Below are positions 24,297-36,560 of a stretch of DNA of 64,000 nt, one piece after another; positions within the stretch are counted from its first letter, which is position 1; each line of letters starts with the position of its first letter. The notes under the pieces were generated by a model. It was not told the DNA's origin, did no database searches, and saw only the letters and a program-made list of their open reading frames with translations. This stretch comes from Thuidium tamariscinum. Its lineage: Eukaryota; Streptophyta; Bryopsida; Hypnales; Thuidiaceae. The position numbers were made by a program, and so were the translations under genes. The DNA lies in assembly GCA_947034885.2 (NCBI GenBank), contig OX344751.2:22196001-22260000 (forward strand). Direction: 5' to 3'.

Positions 24297-26110
24297 AACC
24301 CTTATACACATACACATCTAAAAAGTGGATGCGCCTTGGTCAACCTTGATTCTAACTTTAAATATAACCATTTTTGGAAGTTTGACTTTGATTTTGACTA
24401 AGAAAATGAAGCTTGGCAAGTTTTCTTTCAATTTCAACTTAAAATTTTGAAAAAATTGAAAAATTGAAAAAAAGTATTAAATTTGGTTTAATAGGCAAAT
24501 ATTACTTCAAAGTCTTTGTTGTGGTTGTTTGCGGTTTCTTAAAATTAGAATAAACAATTGAAATTCTTTTACACTAATATCCATTTCTACTTGAACCTCT
24601 TCAGAAAATTTCAAATAATTTGGATCATTTCTGCTATTTCTCCTAATATTATATAATCCATAGTTTGAAGTAATAAAAATATAAGATCAATATTTGAAGT
24701 CAATCTAATATGCTAAATTCACCTTGGACATGATGTTTTACTAGATGGCAATGGATGTTGTCGTTTAAGGGTTAAATAGTAGATTTGAAATCCAATCAAC
24801 TATATAAGTATCATATTCTATACATCAAATAGTTCTAAAGGTGACTTATAGTACAAAAAGTACAAAAATGTTGAAAATAAAAATGAAACAAATAATATAA
24901 GTGTTTATTATAATTATTCTAAAACAAAATTCCAAAAATAGTCTAAATCAGATTGAAGAAAGGAAATTCAACCAAAAATAATAATTATGTACACATTTAA
25001 GGAATTTGAGCCCAACGTATACTATTCATGAAGTTTTTTTTGGCATTAAAGTTACTTATTTTATAAAACACTATTCAAAATTTAATATTTAAGATGGTAT
25101 AATATAAAAGATTTTATTATTATTATCACTATATTTTTAATAAAATTATTATTATATAATATTAAATTAATACATTATTATTATTATTATTCAATAGTGA
25201 TATCCTTATTATCTATTATGTGAATTTTAATGTAGACCATATTGATTTACCAAATGGTCAATTTTTCACCCATAGGATCTATAAGAAATATCAATTTTGG
25301 TGTGGTGTTCAAATTAATAAAGAATTTTTTTTTTCACATTGTTTCACTATGTTTTCAATTTTCATACTTTGAACCTCCTTAGTTTAATGTTTTTGTACTA
25401 CAAGGTCATTGCAAGAAACAATTTCCATTTTTTTTTCAAATATGCCTATTTTAATGAATACTATGACCTTTGGGATGAAATTTTTATGGATGATTTGAGA
25501 GTAAAAGAAAATTATAGGGATGATTTGTGAAGCATTAAAAATAGTATGTGAGTAAATATTCAAGTCTAGAAAATTTATGTCTAAGAGATGTGCACAAAAA
25601 AGAGTGACAAAAAATGCCTAGAGAATAGAGACTTTGGGATTCAAATTTTAGAAAATATTAATTTTTTTTTTAAAGTCCTAAAAATCAGTCATCTTCCTTA
25701 CTTGAAGATTCTCAACACCTTTAATATTAATATCTATTGGGGAAAAAATTGTATTCTCTATATGAACACAAAGGTTATACACTTTGAACACATGTGGAAG
25801 GTGAAAAATTTATTAGATTTAGACATTATCTTTGTAGGCTTTCATAAATTTAGAAGAAGTTTGTGAATGGAAATTTTGACCATCAAAGGTTTCATTTTTG
25901 AATCAAAAATAGTACTTAATCCCCTCCAAATGGCCAAGGTGGACATCCAATTGGTGGTAGTTTCAAGATAGTAACTAGATGTAAAAATTGACAAAATATC
26001 CAATGTCTACAACTATCACATCTTCTTTCATTGCAAAATTGGTCTCCATTCAATCCAATCATTTTGCTTCCAAGTCCCAACCTAACATTTGACAATGTGT
26101 TTATACTTTG
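24297..26110. other. AT-rich intergenic DNA
   Basis: No gene recognised. A lone family F terminus (AAGGTCATTGCAAGAAACA) is at about 25402. Runs of ATT trinucleotides at 25100-25200. Confidence 0.5.
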
Positions 26111-26150
26111 GGGTGATTGCAAGAAACACTTGTTCTATTTCTTAGAGGGT
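26111..26150. repeat. Solo left terminus of family F
   Basis: GGGTGATTGCAAGAAACACT followed by TGTTCTATTT, but the interior is missing. It lies exactly 100 bp before a full copy in the same orientation. Perhaps an internally deleted copy. Confidence 0.65.
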
Positions 26151-26210
26151 GCAATCCTTGAAAAAAATTAAGAATATAGGTGTGAACATTGGATAATTAA
26201 TTGTGTGTAT

Positions 26211-26980
26211 GGGTGATTGCAAGAAACACTTGTCCTTTTTTTTGTCCCCTTGACCTCCAACAGGTACTTTTTTGCTCATAACTTTTGCATCTTTTCTTTT
26301 TTTGGCTTGAAATTTGGATTGAAGGTGCACACAAAAGTTTTAGATGTTGAGTAATTTTTCTATAATTTTTAAAATTAGTTTACTATTTTTAAATTGGCCC
26401 CGATTGGGTGTCTACCTTGGCCATTTTGGAGGTTTTTAGTCCTATTTTTGACTCAAAAATCCAAATTTGAAGCCACAAATTGGATGAGTTGTAGGTCTAC
26501 TAACATTACAAGGGGTGACGATGAGTTTTTATGAAACTAGTAATATGTCCATTGTGCACATGGGGTCAAAGTGACCTTCCTTTGCACAAACTGCCACAAA
26601 GGCCATGAAGAGGCAAAAAATTTCCTAGAAGAATTTTTTGTTGCAATGTAAGCACAATTTTGTTTAGAAAAATGGATTTTTTTTAAAGAATTTTTTTAAT
26701 TTTTTTTGAATTACTAAAAATGAAAAGGTCCATAGACCCCTTTTCTGCTATTTTCTGCTCCCAGTGGCCTGAGTAGTACTTTGTAGCACTCTATAGTACT
26801 TCATAGTACTACATAGTATTAAATCGACGGCCCAGATTTGCAGGCGCCCGAAATCAACGGCTGACATTGATAGGCGCAGTGCAGACGCGCAGTACTGATA
26901 GGATCGCATAGGACTGCCAGTCCTACACTAAAAAACTGCGTTTTTGAGACAAAAACGTGAAGTGTTTCTTGCAATGACCC
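26211..26980. mobile_element. Family F element copy 3 (TSD GTAT)
   Basis: GGGTGATTGCAAGAAACACT to GTGTTTCTTGCAATGACCC, 770 bp, GTAT at 26207-26210 and 26981-26984. Interior similar to copy 2 (CCCCGATTGGGTGTCTACC). Confidence 0.88.
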
Positions 26981-26984
26981 GTAT

Positions 26985-29930
26985 GTGTGGTGTGTGGTGT
27001 GTGAAGTGGTGGGGGTGTGTAGTCACCCTTTATTTTTGAAATTTTACCAATTGTCTTTTTCAGTGAAAAACTATTAGTTAATGATCAGTTTTGGACCATT
27101 GAAAGTAAAAAGATCGACTAATAGTGATAGTTTTCCATTACTGAGTAAATGTTAACTAGTAGTTATTAAAACTAATTGTCTTTGATCGGCTGACCACTAG
27201 TTTGCTGGCGGTTCAGGCGGTTTCGCTCTCTCTCCCTTGCCGTAGCATATAGTCTTCCAATTCGAAGTTGTTCGCCCCCACTCTCTCAGTTTTCTCGGTT
27301 TTCAGTCAAATTGTCTTTGTTGTAATGATGAACTCCTTCAATTTTTAATAAGTATATTTTACAAGTTGTATTTGTGTTTGTGTTGTCCAGTGATTGGACT
27401 TGTTGTTATTTGAGGTGGAGGCTTATTCTAATTGTTTGTTGTATATCCAGTGATTGGATTTTGAAGGAGTATATTTTGTGTAATTGTGTTTGTTGAAAAG
27501 ACCAATTGTGTTATTGTGTTTGATTAATCAACAAGTTGTGATTTACTTGTGTATATTTGAATTAGTGTTTGATTCTGGTGGTTGTGATTGAACGAATTGT
27601 CTTGTTGTTCGGGTGCTGTCAAAAACCAGTTGTCTTTGTGTGCTTGTATGTGTAAACAAGTGGTCAATTTACTTGGGTTGTGTGTGAACCAATTTGTGTT
27701 GAGGAACGAATGTGATTAATTGGTGGTCTGTGTCATGAGTGAGAATCCAACGAGTGAGATCCTGGGCTGAATGGAGTATATAAACAAATTGTGTAATAAT
27801 TCGGTGCTTGTTGGTGTGTCCTCGTTTTGATTGAATTAATTATCGGTGGAGCTCTGGACTTCTTCATGAAGCTGATCAACAAATCGTCGGAAACGAACAA
27901 GTGGTGTTGGGAGAAACCAAGTACGGGCCTGTGGTTAAAGAAGATCAAACTGGCTTGCGCTAGGTCCCAGCGGTGAAGCCTTGGCTGCCAGAACGATTTG
28001 TTGGAAGATGCTCCAGGAAAAAGGTAAGAAATTCATTATCTAGTTGTTGTAAGACTATTTTGGAATCATGAGAAGAACAATTGGTTGTTCTTTGGAATCG
28101 GTTTGTGTGATTCTCTAACTAGTTTTGAAGTCTGCTAAGCACAAATTGTCAACTCTAATTTATTAATTTGATCAATTTACAATTAGTGTTGATTCAATAG
28201 TGTTGCATGTATGTTTTCACAAACCAATGGTTGAGATAATAAATTCATCCAAAATGGTTGTGATTAACTCTGGGTGAGATTTGCATTGAACTAATAATTA
28301 ATTTGGAATTACTTGTTGATATACAAATAGTCCAATGGGGTTAGCTCTGTCCTAAATACTATTGAAACCTCAAACTAGGACAAATTGTAGTTCACAACAG
28401 ATGCATCAAACCTGTTTGTTATGAATGAGATTAATGAGAATATTAAAACAAATTGTAATTTGATGTGCTAATACTAATTGATTATTCCTTACGGATAATT
28501 GTTTTGGTCAAATGGACATTGATAAATCTGATGTATGAATAAGTTATGTGTTATTGTGGTTAATTGAAACTAATTGTCTTAGACAGGATTAATTCATATG
28601 CCAAACAATTTGTGTCATAACATGCTTATGTGTGTCGATTGATTTGTATGTATCCAACTAATTGTTTTGGTCCCTGGCTGTGTTTGTGAGCTGATTTGGA
28701 GAACCTGCACCAACAACTGGTTGGAATTTAATTACTTTGTTTTGGTTGGGTTGATTCTTGGTTTCATTTTGTGAAATACAATTAGTCAGGTTGTGGAAAT
28801 TGTCGGTCAATTATGTGCTCTCCATTGGAACTGATTACAGATCAATTGTCATAGTGGTTTTGAAACTAGTTGAATACCTTGTAAGTCATTGTGAATCAAT
28901 TGATTAGTTATAGAGCATGTACTTTTACAGCCATAAACAAATTGTAAAACGAGTGGTTCAATCACTCAAGTTTATATTAACCATTTGTTTTGGAATTTGT
29001 GACTTAGGATTAGTTACTGCTTACTCGTTGTTTAGTTAGTTGTTGGCAGACCTTATCGTTGTAAAACAACTAGTAGGACTAACTGGCTCACTACCTTGGG
29101 AGTGACCTGGGATTCTGGACAAATTGTGGAAAGCTGTATTTGTGGTTGAATATTCAGGTTGCCTTACAGACTAATAGTTTATAATAAAATATTTGAGAGA
29201 TCATTTGTGATTAGAAAGGAAATTTATAAAGAAGTAATTAATAGTTGGAATTGTGTGAACAAGTTGTCTTATTAAGATTGTTAGATTTGGTTGTTGAAAT
29301 AAAAGATTTGGTTTAGAGATGGAATTTTAGTTTAAAAAACAAATTGTCTTTTCCTTGGGTGTTTGGTGTTTGGCTTGTTAAGGCTTAATTCCAACCACTT
29401 GTTTGAATTGGGTATTAGTATTTAGTAAACTAATTGTAGGATGTTTTAACCAATGGTTGTGAAGTGCAGATAAAACAAAGAGCTTGCATTATACACACTC
29501 ATGCCCTGCATTTAGATAGTGACAAATTGTTTTTAGATATGACAGGGACTATTTCCTTGAGCATCCTAATTAGTAATTTGGATAGCTAAGTAGTGACAGC
29601 AACAATTTGTTTGGTAAAGACACTTACCAGTAATTAATGAACCATTTGGTTACTCAATTATTGCTATATATAATATTATATTTAAATTGCATTTAAGTCT
29701 AGATCATGCATGACAAATTGTGGGTCTACACGACTAATTGTTTATTAGGAATTGAGCCACACACTAGTGAAGGACTGTGACTGCATTCATGCGTCCATAG
29801 CATTATTAAGGACTGGCCAACAAATTTGTATACTTGGGAATAAGAGTGGATACTAATTGTTAGAAATTGAAGTGTTATTATTATGTATTTCCTATTCCAT
29901 TTCTGAATACAAGTGACTTTAGCCACAATA
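26985..29930. other. Unclassified GT-rich region with a dispersed degenerate motif
   Basis: Not alignable by eye to any TE family in the window. The core form AACNARTTGTCTT occurs at about 27170, 27591, 27624, 28567, 29258 and 29338, with close variants at 27046 and 27307. Looser forms (ACAAATTGT, ACTAATTGT, AACTAGTT, CCAATGGTTG) recur every 30-70 bp to about 29860. TCCAGTGATTGGA is repeated at 27388 and 27449. A donor-like AAAAAGGTAAGAA lies at about 28018. No long reading frame. It might be a leader or non-coding transcript, or a worn repeat; function unknown. Confidence 0.55.
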
Positions 29931-30321
29931 CGTTAGACTATTTGATCATTCCCCTAGATTTGAATCCCTATACTATAGTCCTGGGTTTTGTGGGATTAGA
30001 CAAAACTTAGACTACAGGGTGGTAAGATTTTTCATCTATAGATTTTTTTGCACTCTATCATTATATTATCAACTATCATTTTTTTTGGCACTCCATTTTT
30101 TTTCCACTACTTGATAGTCACAATTGGTGAATTTGGTGTATTGTATAGTTGCAAATATAGTTCTTATTAAATGCATTCCAAACTTGAATATACACTCCTC
30201 TTTATTGAAAATACATAGTTACTATAGAAATAGAAACACAAATCAACCAAACATTATCAATGATGAATAATGTAAAATTTAGTATAGCTCACTAGTCAAC
30301 TCCAAATAATAAGCCTTATTA
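29931..30321. other. Intergenic, nothing recognised
   Basis: AT-rich DNA between the motif region and a family F element. No coding or repeat signature seen. Confidence 0.5.
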
Positions 30322-31051
30322 GGGTCGTTGCAAGAAACACCCTGCAAAAAGCGTAGCATTTTCAAACGTAGTCTTTTTTTTCCGGGAGTACTTTAAAATT
30401 AGAAAAACAAGTTTTAAAAAAAGTGAAAAATATTTTTCATGTATAAACCTTTAAGAAGAAGGTACCCTAGCAAGGAAAGGCATAGGAAAAATCTCTAAGT
30501 AGGAAATCCAGAAAAGTGCAAAATCTCATGAAAATTAGTACTTCCACATTTTAATTTGTAAAAAATAGGAAAATCAATTTCAAGAAAAACTAAAAATTAT
30601 CCATTCGAGGAAAGTTGATTTTGATGAGATTTGACCAAAAGAACAATCTTAGAACCATCATCAATGTTCAAAAATTGCATGCCACGGGAAAAAATTTGTA
30701 CCCATGTGGAGGACATAAAAAAACATATTTTTTGATTTTTATCTGGAATTTTTAGGTTTTACACCTATGAAAATAGACCATGAAAGTTTTGTCTTTAAAT
30801 CATTAAATTTAGACACTGCGAACGTAATGATAATCATAAACGTAATTTTGTGACAGCTCAACGAAAATGTTTTTTAAATATAAAATGATTTTTTTTTATT
30901 TCTGAAAGACAAGGATCTAATAACTTCAAGTTAGGTATGTTCAATAAAAATTTCATGTTCATTGGACTTAATCTCCAAAAGTTATAGTGAAAAACAAAAA
31001 AGTGGTTCATGTTGTGATGCAAAATAGGACCGGTGTTTCTTGCAATGACCC
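30322..31051. mobile_element. Family F element copy 4 (TSD ATTA)
   Basis: GGGTCGTTGCAAGAAACAC to GTGTTTCTTGCAATGACCC, 730 bp, ATTA at 30318-30321 and 31052-31055. The interior matches copy 1 in reverse orientation. Confidence 0.86.
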
Positions 31052-31055
31052 ATTA

Positions 31056-31569
31056 AGTCTATTTTTGATCATTTGAAAAGCCAACTCATAAGCCACAACC
31101 AATTAACAAGATTTAAGTGTGTTTTTCATCATTTGACATTCTAGCTCATAAGTTAGCTCATAAGCTAGCTCACAAGCTACTTGATAAGACTTGTACTCAA
31201 GAAAAAAAATACACATAGAATATTTTGAGTCTATTTTTTTTTCTAATGGGATCCATTATTTTACACCCTATAGTATTTAGAACACATTCAATGGTATTTG
31301 ATATACATTGTAGTATAATGAACTAAATTCTAATTTTTATCTTGATTATTTTTTTGGCACTCTATCATTTGTTTGCACCTATATTTTTATTTTTATTACA
31401 AACTGCCCCATGTGAGTCCTTCTTACAAATGCTAAAAATGATGGAAATTCCTAAATAATGTTAAAGATATATTTCTAATCATCTAGAAGTATACCTTCTA
31501 AAACTTTGGAACTTCAAGTATATATATTTTTTGTACTATTTATAGAGCTTTGAATATATATAGTTGTCA
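31056..31569. other. Intergenic, short GCTCATAAGCTA-type repeats
   Basis: AGCTCATAAGTTAGCTCATAAGCTAGCTCACAAGCTA-like tandem units (each about 14 bp) lie at 31142-31180. No gene. Confidence 0.5.
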
Positions 31570-31620
31570 AAACTAAAAGGTTCTTTAGTCTTCATAACTC
31601 ACTCTCTTGATGTCTAATTC

Positions 31621-31916
31621 CATAAGGAGGGAGTTGAGGGCTCTAGAAGATTGCGAGTTCTCGTAGTCTGGGAATGCAAGAACTACCGCAAGAATCCAGA
31701 AACATAGGATTCCAGTGTAGTCAAGACCATGCCACATCATTTTTTTTAAATGAATTTTTTTTCCATATTTTAGGACCTCAAATTTTTTATATTTTATATT
31801 TTTAAATTAAATTTTTTTTAGATAATTGTTGGTTGATAGTAGCCAATAGTTCCAGGAATAGTTTTAGGAATAGACCCTGAAATGGCCCCTCATGAGCCCT
31901 CAAATCCCTCCTAATG
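31621..31916. mobile_element. Family D MITE copy 1, in the 5' LTR
   Basis: CATAAGGAGGGAGTTGAGGG at the left, CCCTCAAATCCCTCCTAATG at the right, 296 bp. The 3' LTR at 38599-38618 (GATGTCTAATTTATAGC) represents the unoccupied site, which confirms the boundaries. TSD ambiguous, CAT or TWA. Harbinger-like assignment is tentative. Confidence 0.8.
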
Positions 31917-32439
31917 CATAGCTCTGAACATTAATGTTGAATCCCAAGCCTATTTTTATATACTCTTACTTCCTTCAATATATATTTTTGTATTCATTAA
32001 GAATCTTTGTCACACCTTGACAATTTGTCGAGATTGCCTTCAACATTATTAAAGTTTTATTACTTTCAAGTAAAGCATGAGCTCTCTAGAATTTATTTAT
32101 ATTTACAATTGAGTTACATATTCATTTGTTCGATAGAAAAGGTAAGTAAAACTATCAAACAACTTGAAATTAGATGCCATTATGGCTGTTGCAACAACTA
32201 TGGATATCAATTGTAAGTGCATGTTCAAATAAACCAACAAGCTAAATTCAAGACTTTGTAGATTGGAAGCAAAGCTAAAACAACCAATGGAATGATTTCA
32301 TGCACTAGTAATGCAAGCCAAAATTTCATCAAACTCAAGTGTTATAGCCATCAAATTCATCTTTCAATGCCAACAAAGAATTTGCAAATAGTTTTTAGAA
32401 AGATTTGATAGTACACATTAAAAGTTCTAAGGTTTTATC

Positions 32440-33860
32440 AACCGAACTTTGACTTCTTATCTTTTTATAAGCAACAATATCCAATAGATGCAACTCGTAT
32501 TGGATTAGTAAAGACCTTGCTATTAAGATAAGTACTCTCTTCAGTCTCTTGGTTTGCACTGTTTTTTAAGAAGAATTCTTTAACTCTCAATAACTTTGAA
32601 ACATTTCTAGCAACATTTGAAGAAGCTTTCAAGAGGCATGATAAAATTCTTTCTACAACAATAAATATTTGAAACTTGTTGTAAGGATAGTGCTTAACAT
32701 TTATTTGTACTTTGGATTTTTTTGAGTTAGTATATGACTTCAATTGGAGCAAATAAGCTTTGATAACCCAATTTTATTATGGCCCTATATAATGAAGTGA
32801 AGAACTCATTATTTACCTTATTAGATCCTTCAACACTTGGTAAAGCACTTAACCCCTAAAGGACCAACCCTTTGTTTTTGGCAACATAACTTTTTTGGGC
32901 AGGTACCTGTGAATGGAGTTTTTAATATTTTTCTTTGAAATTTTTACACAACATGGGATCTAGGAATATCTTTAAGGCCCAACAATTTTCATAACTTTTG
33001 ACTACATTGTCAAAAAGTTATTGCATAATATGTTGCTTTTTTCTCAACTCGGGCAGTTCGGGCAGATCTGAAAAAATAACTTTTTTTAAAAATTGAAATT
33101 TGAAATTGGTTTGTCAAACTTATATATACATGGAAAGCTTTAAATCATTCTAATTTGATCAATGAGATGAAAGTTATGAAGTTTTTTAGTTTGTGGGCAG
33201 TTATGGATTCTTTACTTTGAAATAAACTTTGAAATCGTTTATCTAACTCAATTTTCAATATTTTTGAAAAACAATAAAAACATTAGATGTAGATATTTTA
33301 TTATAATGTCACAACCGTTGGGATTGTCATTTTTTAATTCTATAATTAAATTCTTAACAATTTAGTATATTACATGATTCACTACTTCTTTCTACTTACT
33401 ATTTTTTTTCTATATGTTGTACAATTCCAAATGATTTGAAATTTTTTGAGCACGTAGCCAACTTGTTCTTACTAAAGAATCCAAAGAAGCACAACCGTTT
33501 TGACCATTTTTTCATACAAATCAGACCTTCTGAACCGCAGCTGCCCAATTTTCAGCAGGGTTAAAAAAATGAATTTTTCAAATTCAAACGCTAATATGTT
33601 GCAATCCACACGGTGGATTCTTCTGAAATTTTTTCCACATCATTTCTATCTACCTTAATACAAGATCCTACGGTTACATTTGTCCAAAAATATTTTTTTT
33701 CTAAAACTTGGTACTTGCACTAAAAATGACAGTTTTGGAGAGTTTTTAGTGGAAACATAGTCAAAGAACTTTAGGGGTTAATCAAGCCATCAAATGTGAT
33801 AATGAATTATTTGAATAACAACAAGACAAATGTATATGGACTATGCCATGGCTATATGCT
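32440..33860 (+). pseudogene. Ty3/gypsy gag, broken
   Basis: Readable in shifting frames as a Retrotrans_gag domain: NNFETFLATFEEAFKRHDK (about 32590-32650), FNWSK.ALITQFYYG (about 32740-32785), NSLFTLLDPSTLGKAL, then after removal of the element at 32853-33777 the join NQAIKCDNELFE. Many stops and frameshifts, so no gag product is expected. No zinc knuckle recognised. Confidence 0.8.
32853..33777. mobile_element. Family E element copy 2 in gag (TSD TTAA)
   Basis: CCCCTAAAGGACC to CTTTAGGGG, 925 bp, with TTAA at 32849-32852 and 33778-33781. Deleting the element and one TTAA joins gag coding sequence as GKAL-NQAIKCDN, so the 4-bp TTAA duplication is firm. Confidence 0.92.
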
Positions 33861-34763
33861 AGTTACTTTACTACTTCCACGATAATTGTATTGACAAAAC
33901 AACCTTAAAGTTGAAGATATGCAAATTAGTGTAATCTGATTCAAGGCCCCAATCAAATAAGAAAAAAAAAGTCAACATATGGAAGGACTATATTTATATT
34001 GTAAAGAACTCAAACATAAGGTTGATGGTTACTCAAACAATTGACAATGCATGGCTCAAATTTAAGGTGCCATAATCCAATGAAAAAATGACAATGTTCA
34101 ACTACAATAGAGATCGAGTGGCTAGATTCTTCACCATTATTAATGACCTCAAGTCTTCGATTATCTTCAAATCCCATGTCTTGTTTTAATATACTAATAT
34201 ATTTAAGTTTTACAAAAATTGAAACCCATCCTTTAATAGATTCATGAGCTTTAACATGTTTTATAGATGAATTTTTTGCCAGAGTGTATAAACTTTTATT
34301 AATTCAAAAGAGTATAGCAGTGCATGTTAAAGTCTTTGATAGACGTCCATTGTCTTCAAGTAATATTATCCATAAAACAACTCCTTTACAAACAACAATA
34401 TAAAACCATAGTAACCATATAGTTTACAATGTTATCCATTTTTCTTCTAGTCATGTTATCTTAAGATTTTTTTGGCTTGAAAAACATAATCCTCATATTG
34501 ATTGGTCAAACTATAGATTTTTTAAGTCAGTCTTCTATACAAAACCTTCTTCAAGACCTAGAAAACCTTGTTTCTAAAATAAATTAAAAAAACATTATTT
34601 ATCAAACTCGGAACATTTATACGTGTTGTAAAGATTAGTACCATATTTGCAACATATGCAATTCTAATGACTGGTGGAACTACCAACACAATCATGCTTC
34701 TAAAGTAGTATAAAGAATACCATGATGTCTTTGAGAAGAAGAACGTAGATATGTTCCTCTAAA

Positions 34764-35508
34764 CCCCTAAATTGCATTTTTTTGGCAATATAGTGATTTT
34801 GGGCAACTGACTATGAATGGAGTTTTTATTTTTTTTCTTTGAAATTTTCACACAACATGTTCCCCAGGAGTAGCTTTAAGGTTCAATAATTCTCATAACT
34901 TTTAACTACACAGGTAAAAAAGTTATGGCATGATATGTTGTTTTCTTTACTCAGCAGGTAGCCCAAGTAACTCAAAAAACTTCTTTAAAAAACACTTTAA
35001 AAAAACATTTAAATGTGAAATTTATTCTTTAGATTTATATTGACATGGAAAGCTTTGAATCACTCCATTTGGATTAATGAATCAAAAGTTATGAGGAGTT
35101 TTAGTTTGTGGGTAGCTATGGAGTCTTTGAAAACCGGCCATACCTACTCACAAACTAAAATTCCTCATAACTTTTGATCATCTCATTAATCCAAATGGAG
35201 TGATTCAAAGCTTTTCATGTCTATATAAACATAAAAAATAAAATTTTCATTTAATTTATTTTTAAAAGTGCTTTTAAAAGAAGTTTTTGAAGTTGCTTGG
35301 GCTGCTTGCTGAGTAAAAAAACAACTTATCATGCCATAACTTTTTAACCGTGTAGTCAAAAGTTATGAAAATTGTTAGGCCTTAAAGCTACTCCTTGGGC
35401 ACACGTTGTATGAAAATTTCAAAGAAAAAAAAACAAAAAAACTCCATTCATAGTGAACTGCCCGAAATCACTATGTTGCCAAAAAAATGTAGTTTAAGGC
35501 TCTAGGGG
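34764..35508. mobile_element. Family E element copy 3, fold-back form
   Basis: CCCCTAAATTGC to CTCTAGGGG, 745 bp, right flank TTAA and left flank TAAA. The two halves are inverse copies of one another (TTTTAGTTTGTGGGTAG near 35099 against CTACTCACAAACTAAAA-like sequence near 35145). It sits between adjacent pol segments. Confidence 0.85.
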
Positions 35509-35654
35509 TTAAAATCGACAATATGATTGCATCATCAATCTTGAGAAAAGAGTACAACCACTTTTTAGATTTATTTACAATCTTTTACATTATAATATTT
35601 TTGAGGTCTAGGAGAGGCCTTGATAGGTTCATGGATAGAATATTTATTTTGACT

Positions 35655-36247
35655 TTTTCAGTTGGGCATGTTTACTATATAAGGTAGTAATGTCACTTTC
35701 AAAAAATGAATCATTGCTTGTTGTAATGATATAGTGGCAAATTTGAGGGTAGGTGGGTCTAAATGATGATGAGTGATGTAGCTATTCAACTCATTTTTAA
35801 TTGTTGTTATAACAGAGCTCCTTTTTCAAGTGCCATGACTACTTAAAATATGCAATAAAGAGATTAAAATATGAATTGAAGTTGGAAATGACTTAGAGTA
35901 CATTTGCTCAAGTGTCATGGTACATAGAGTTGAATATTTTAGACTTTCTAACTTCCAAGTACTACAATGTACTATAAACATGTTATCCATGTATACCACA
36001 CATTGATGAACGTTGATTGGCCACACCTTTTTTTGATTCTGTTGGCAACATGACGAACATGTGTGGCACCATTTGGCGACTAATGCCCAAACCGTCATCT
36101 CAATACAGTAAAGCTTGACCACAAGACCATCCTTAGGCTTCTCCACGATTTCAAAAATCTTCTTGATAATGCAAGAAAAATTTGCTACACTAAAAGAATA
36201 AATGCAATAAATCAATGAGAATTTGGCCAAGAACTACATTCAACATT
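35655..36247 (-). other. Insert of unknown origin within pol, with a 134-aa open frame
   Basis: It separates the pol text RFMDR from RSSTHLPTFF, which are adjacent in intact gypsy elements. The minus strand has an uninterrupted frame (36230-35826) rich in Cys (WCHTCSSCCQQNQKKVWP). I do not recognise the product. It stands out because all neighbouring sequence is full of stops. Boundaries approximate. Confidence 0.4.
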
Positions 36248-36261
36248 TAAGGTCTTCAACC

Positions 36262-36560
36262 CATTAGGACAGATTTGAGGGCTCTGGGAGCCTGTGAGTT
36301 CCCACAGCCCGAAATCGCGAAAACAGCCGCGGGAACGCAATTATGCAGGAATCCGACGTGGTTGAGCGACTACCACGTCATCGACTTTTTTTTTTTGAAA
36401 AAAATAAATAAATTTTGGACTTTTTTTCATATTTTAGGACCCCCAATTTTATTTTATTTTATTTAAAATTTAAAATGCTGACCAGCGGCTAGCCGTTTCC
36501 AGACTTGTTTCGGGAATAGTCTCGAAACAGCCCTTTGCAGCCCTCAAATCCCTCCTAATG
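36262..36560. mobile_element. Family D MITE copy 2, in pol
   Basis: CATTAGGACAGATTTGAGGG to CCCTCAAATCCCTCCTAATG, 299 bp. Its clean removal restores the pol reading RSST-HLPTFFVKEKDG. The interior is notably GC-richer (CCGCGGGAACGC) than copy 1. Confidence 0.85.

Noticed and set aside
27046-29870. CRISPR-like array for the regularly recurring ATTGT motif
   Set aside because: The motif is short and degenerate, spacing is irregular, and the genome is a plant.
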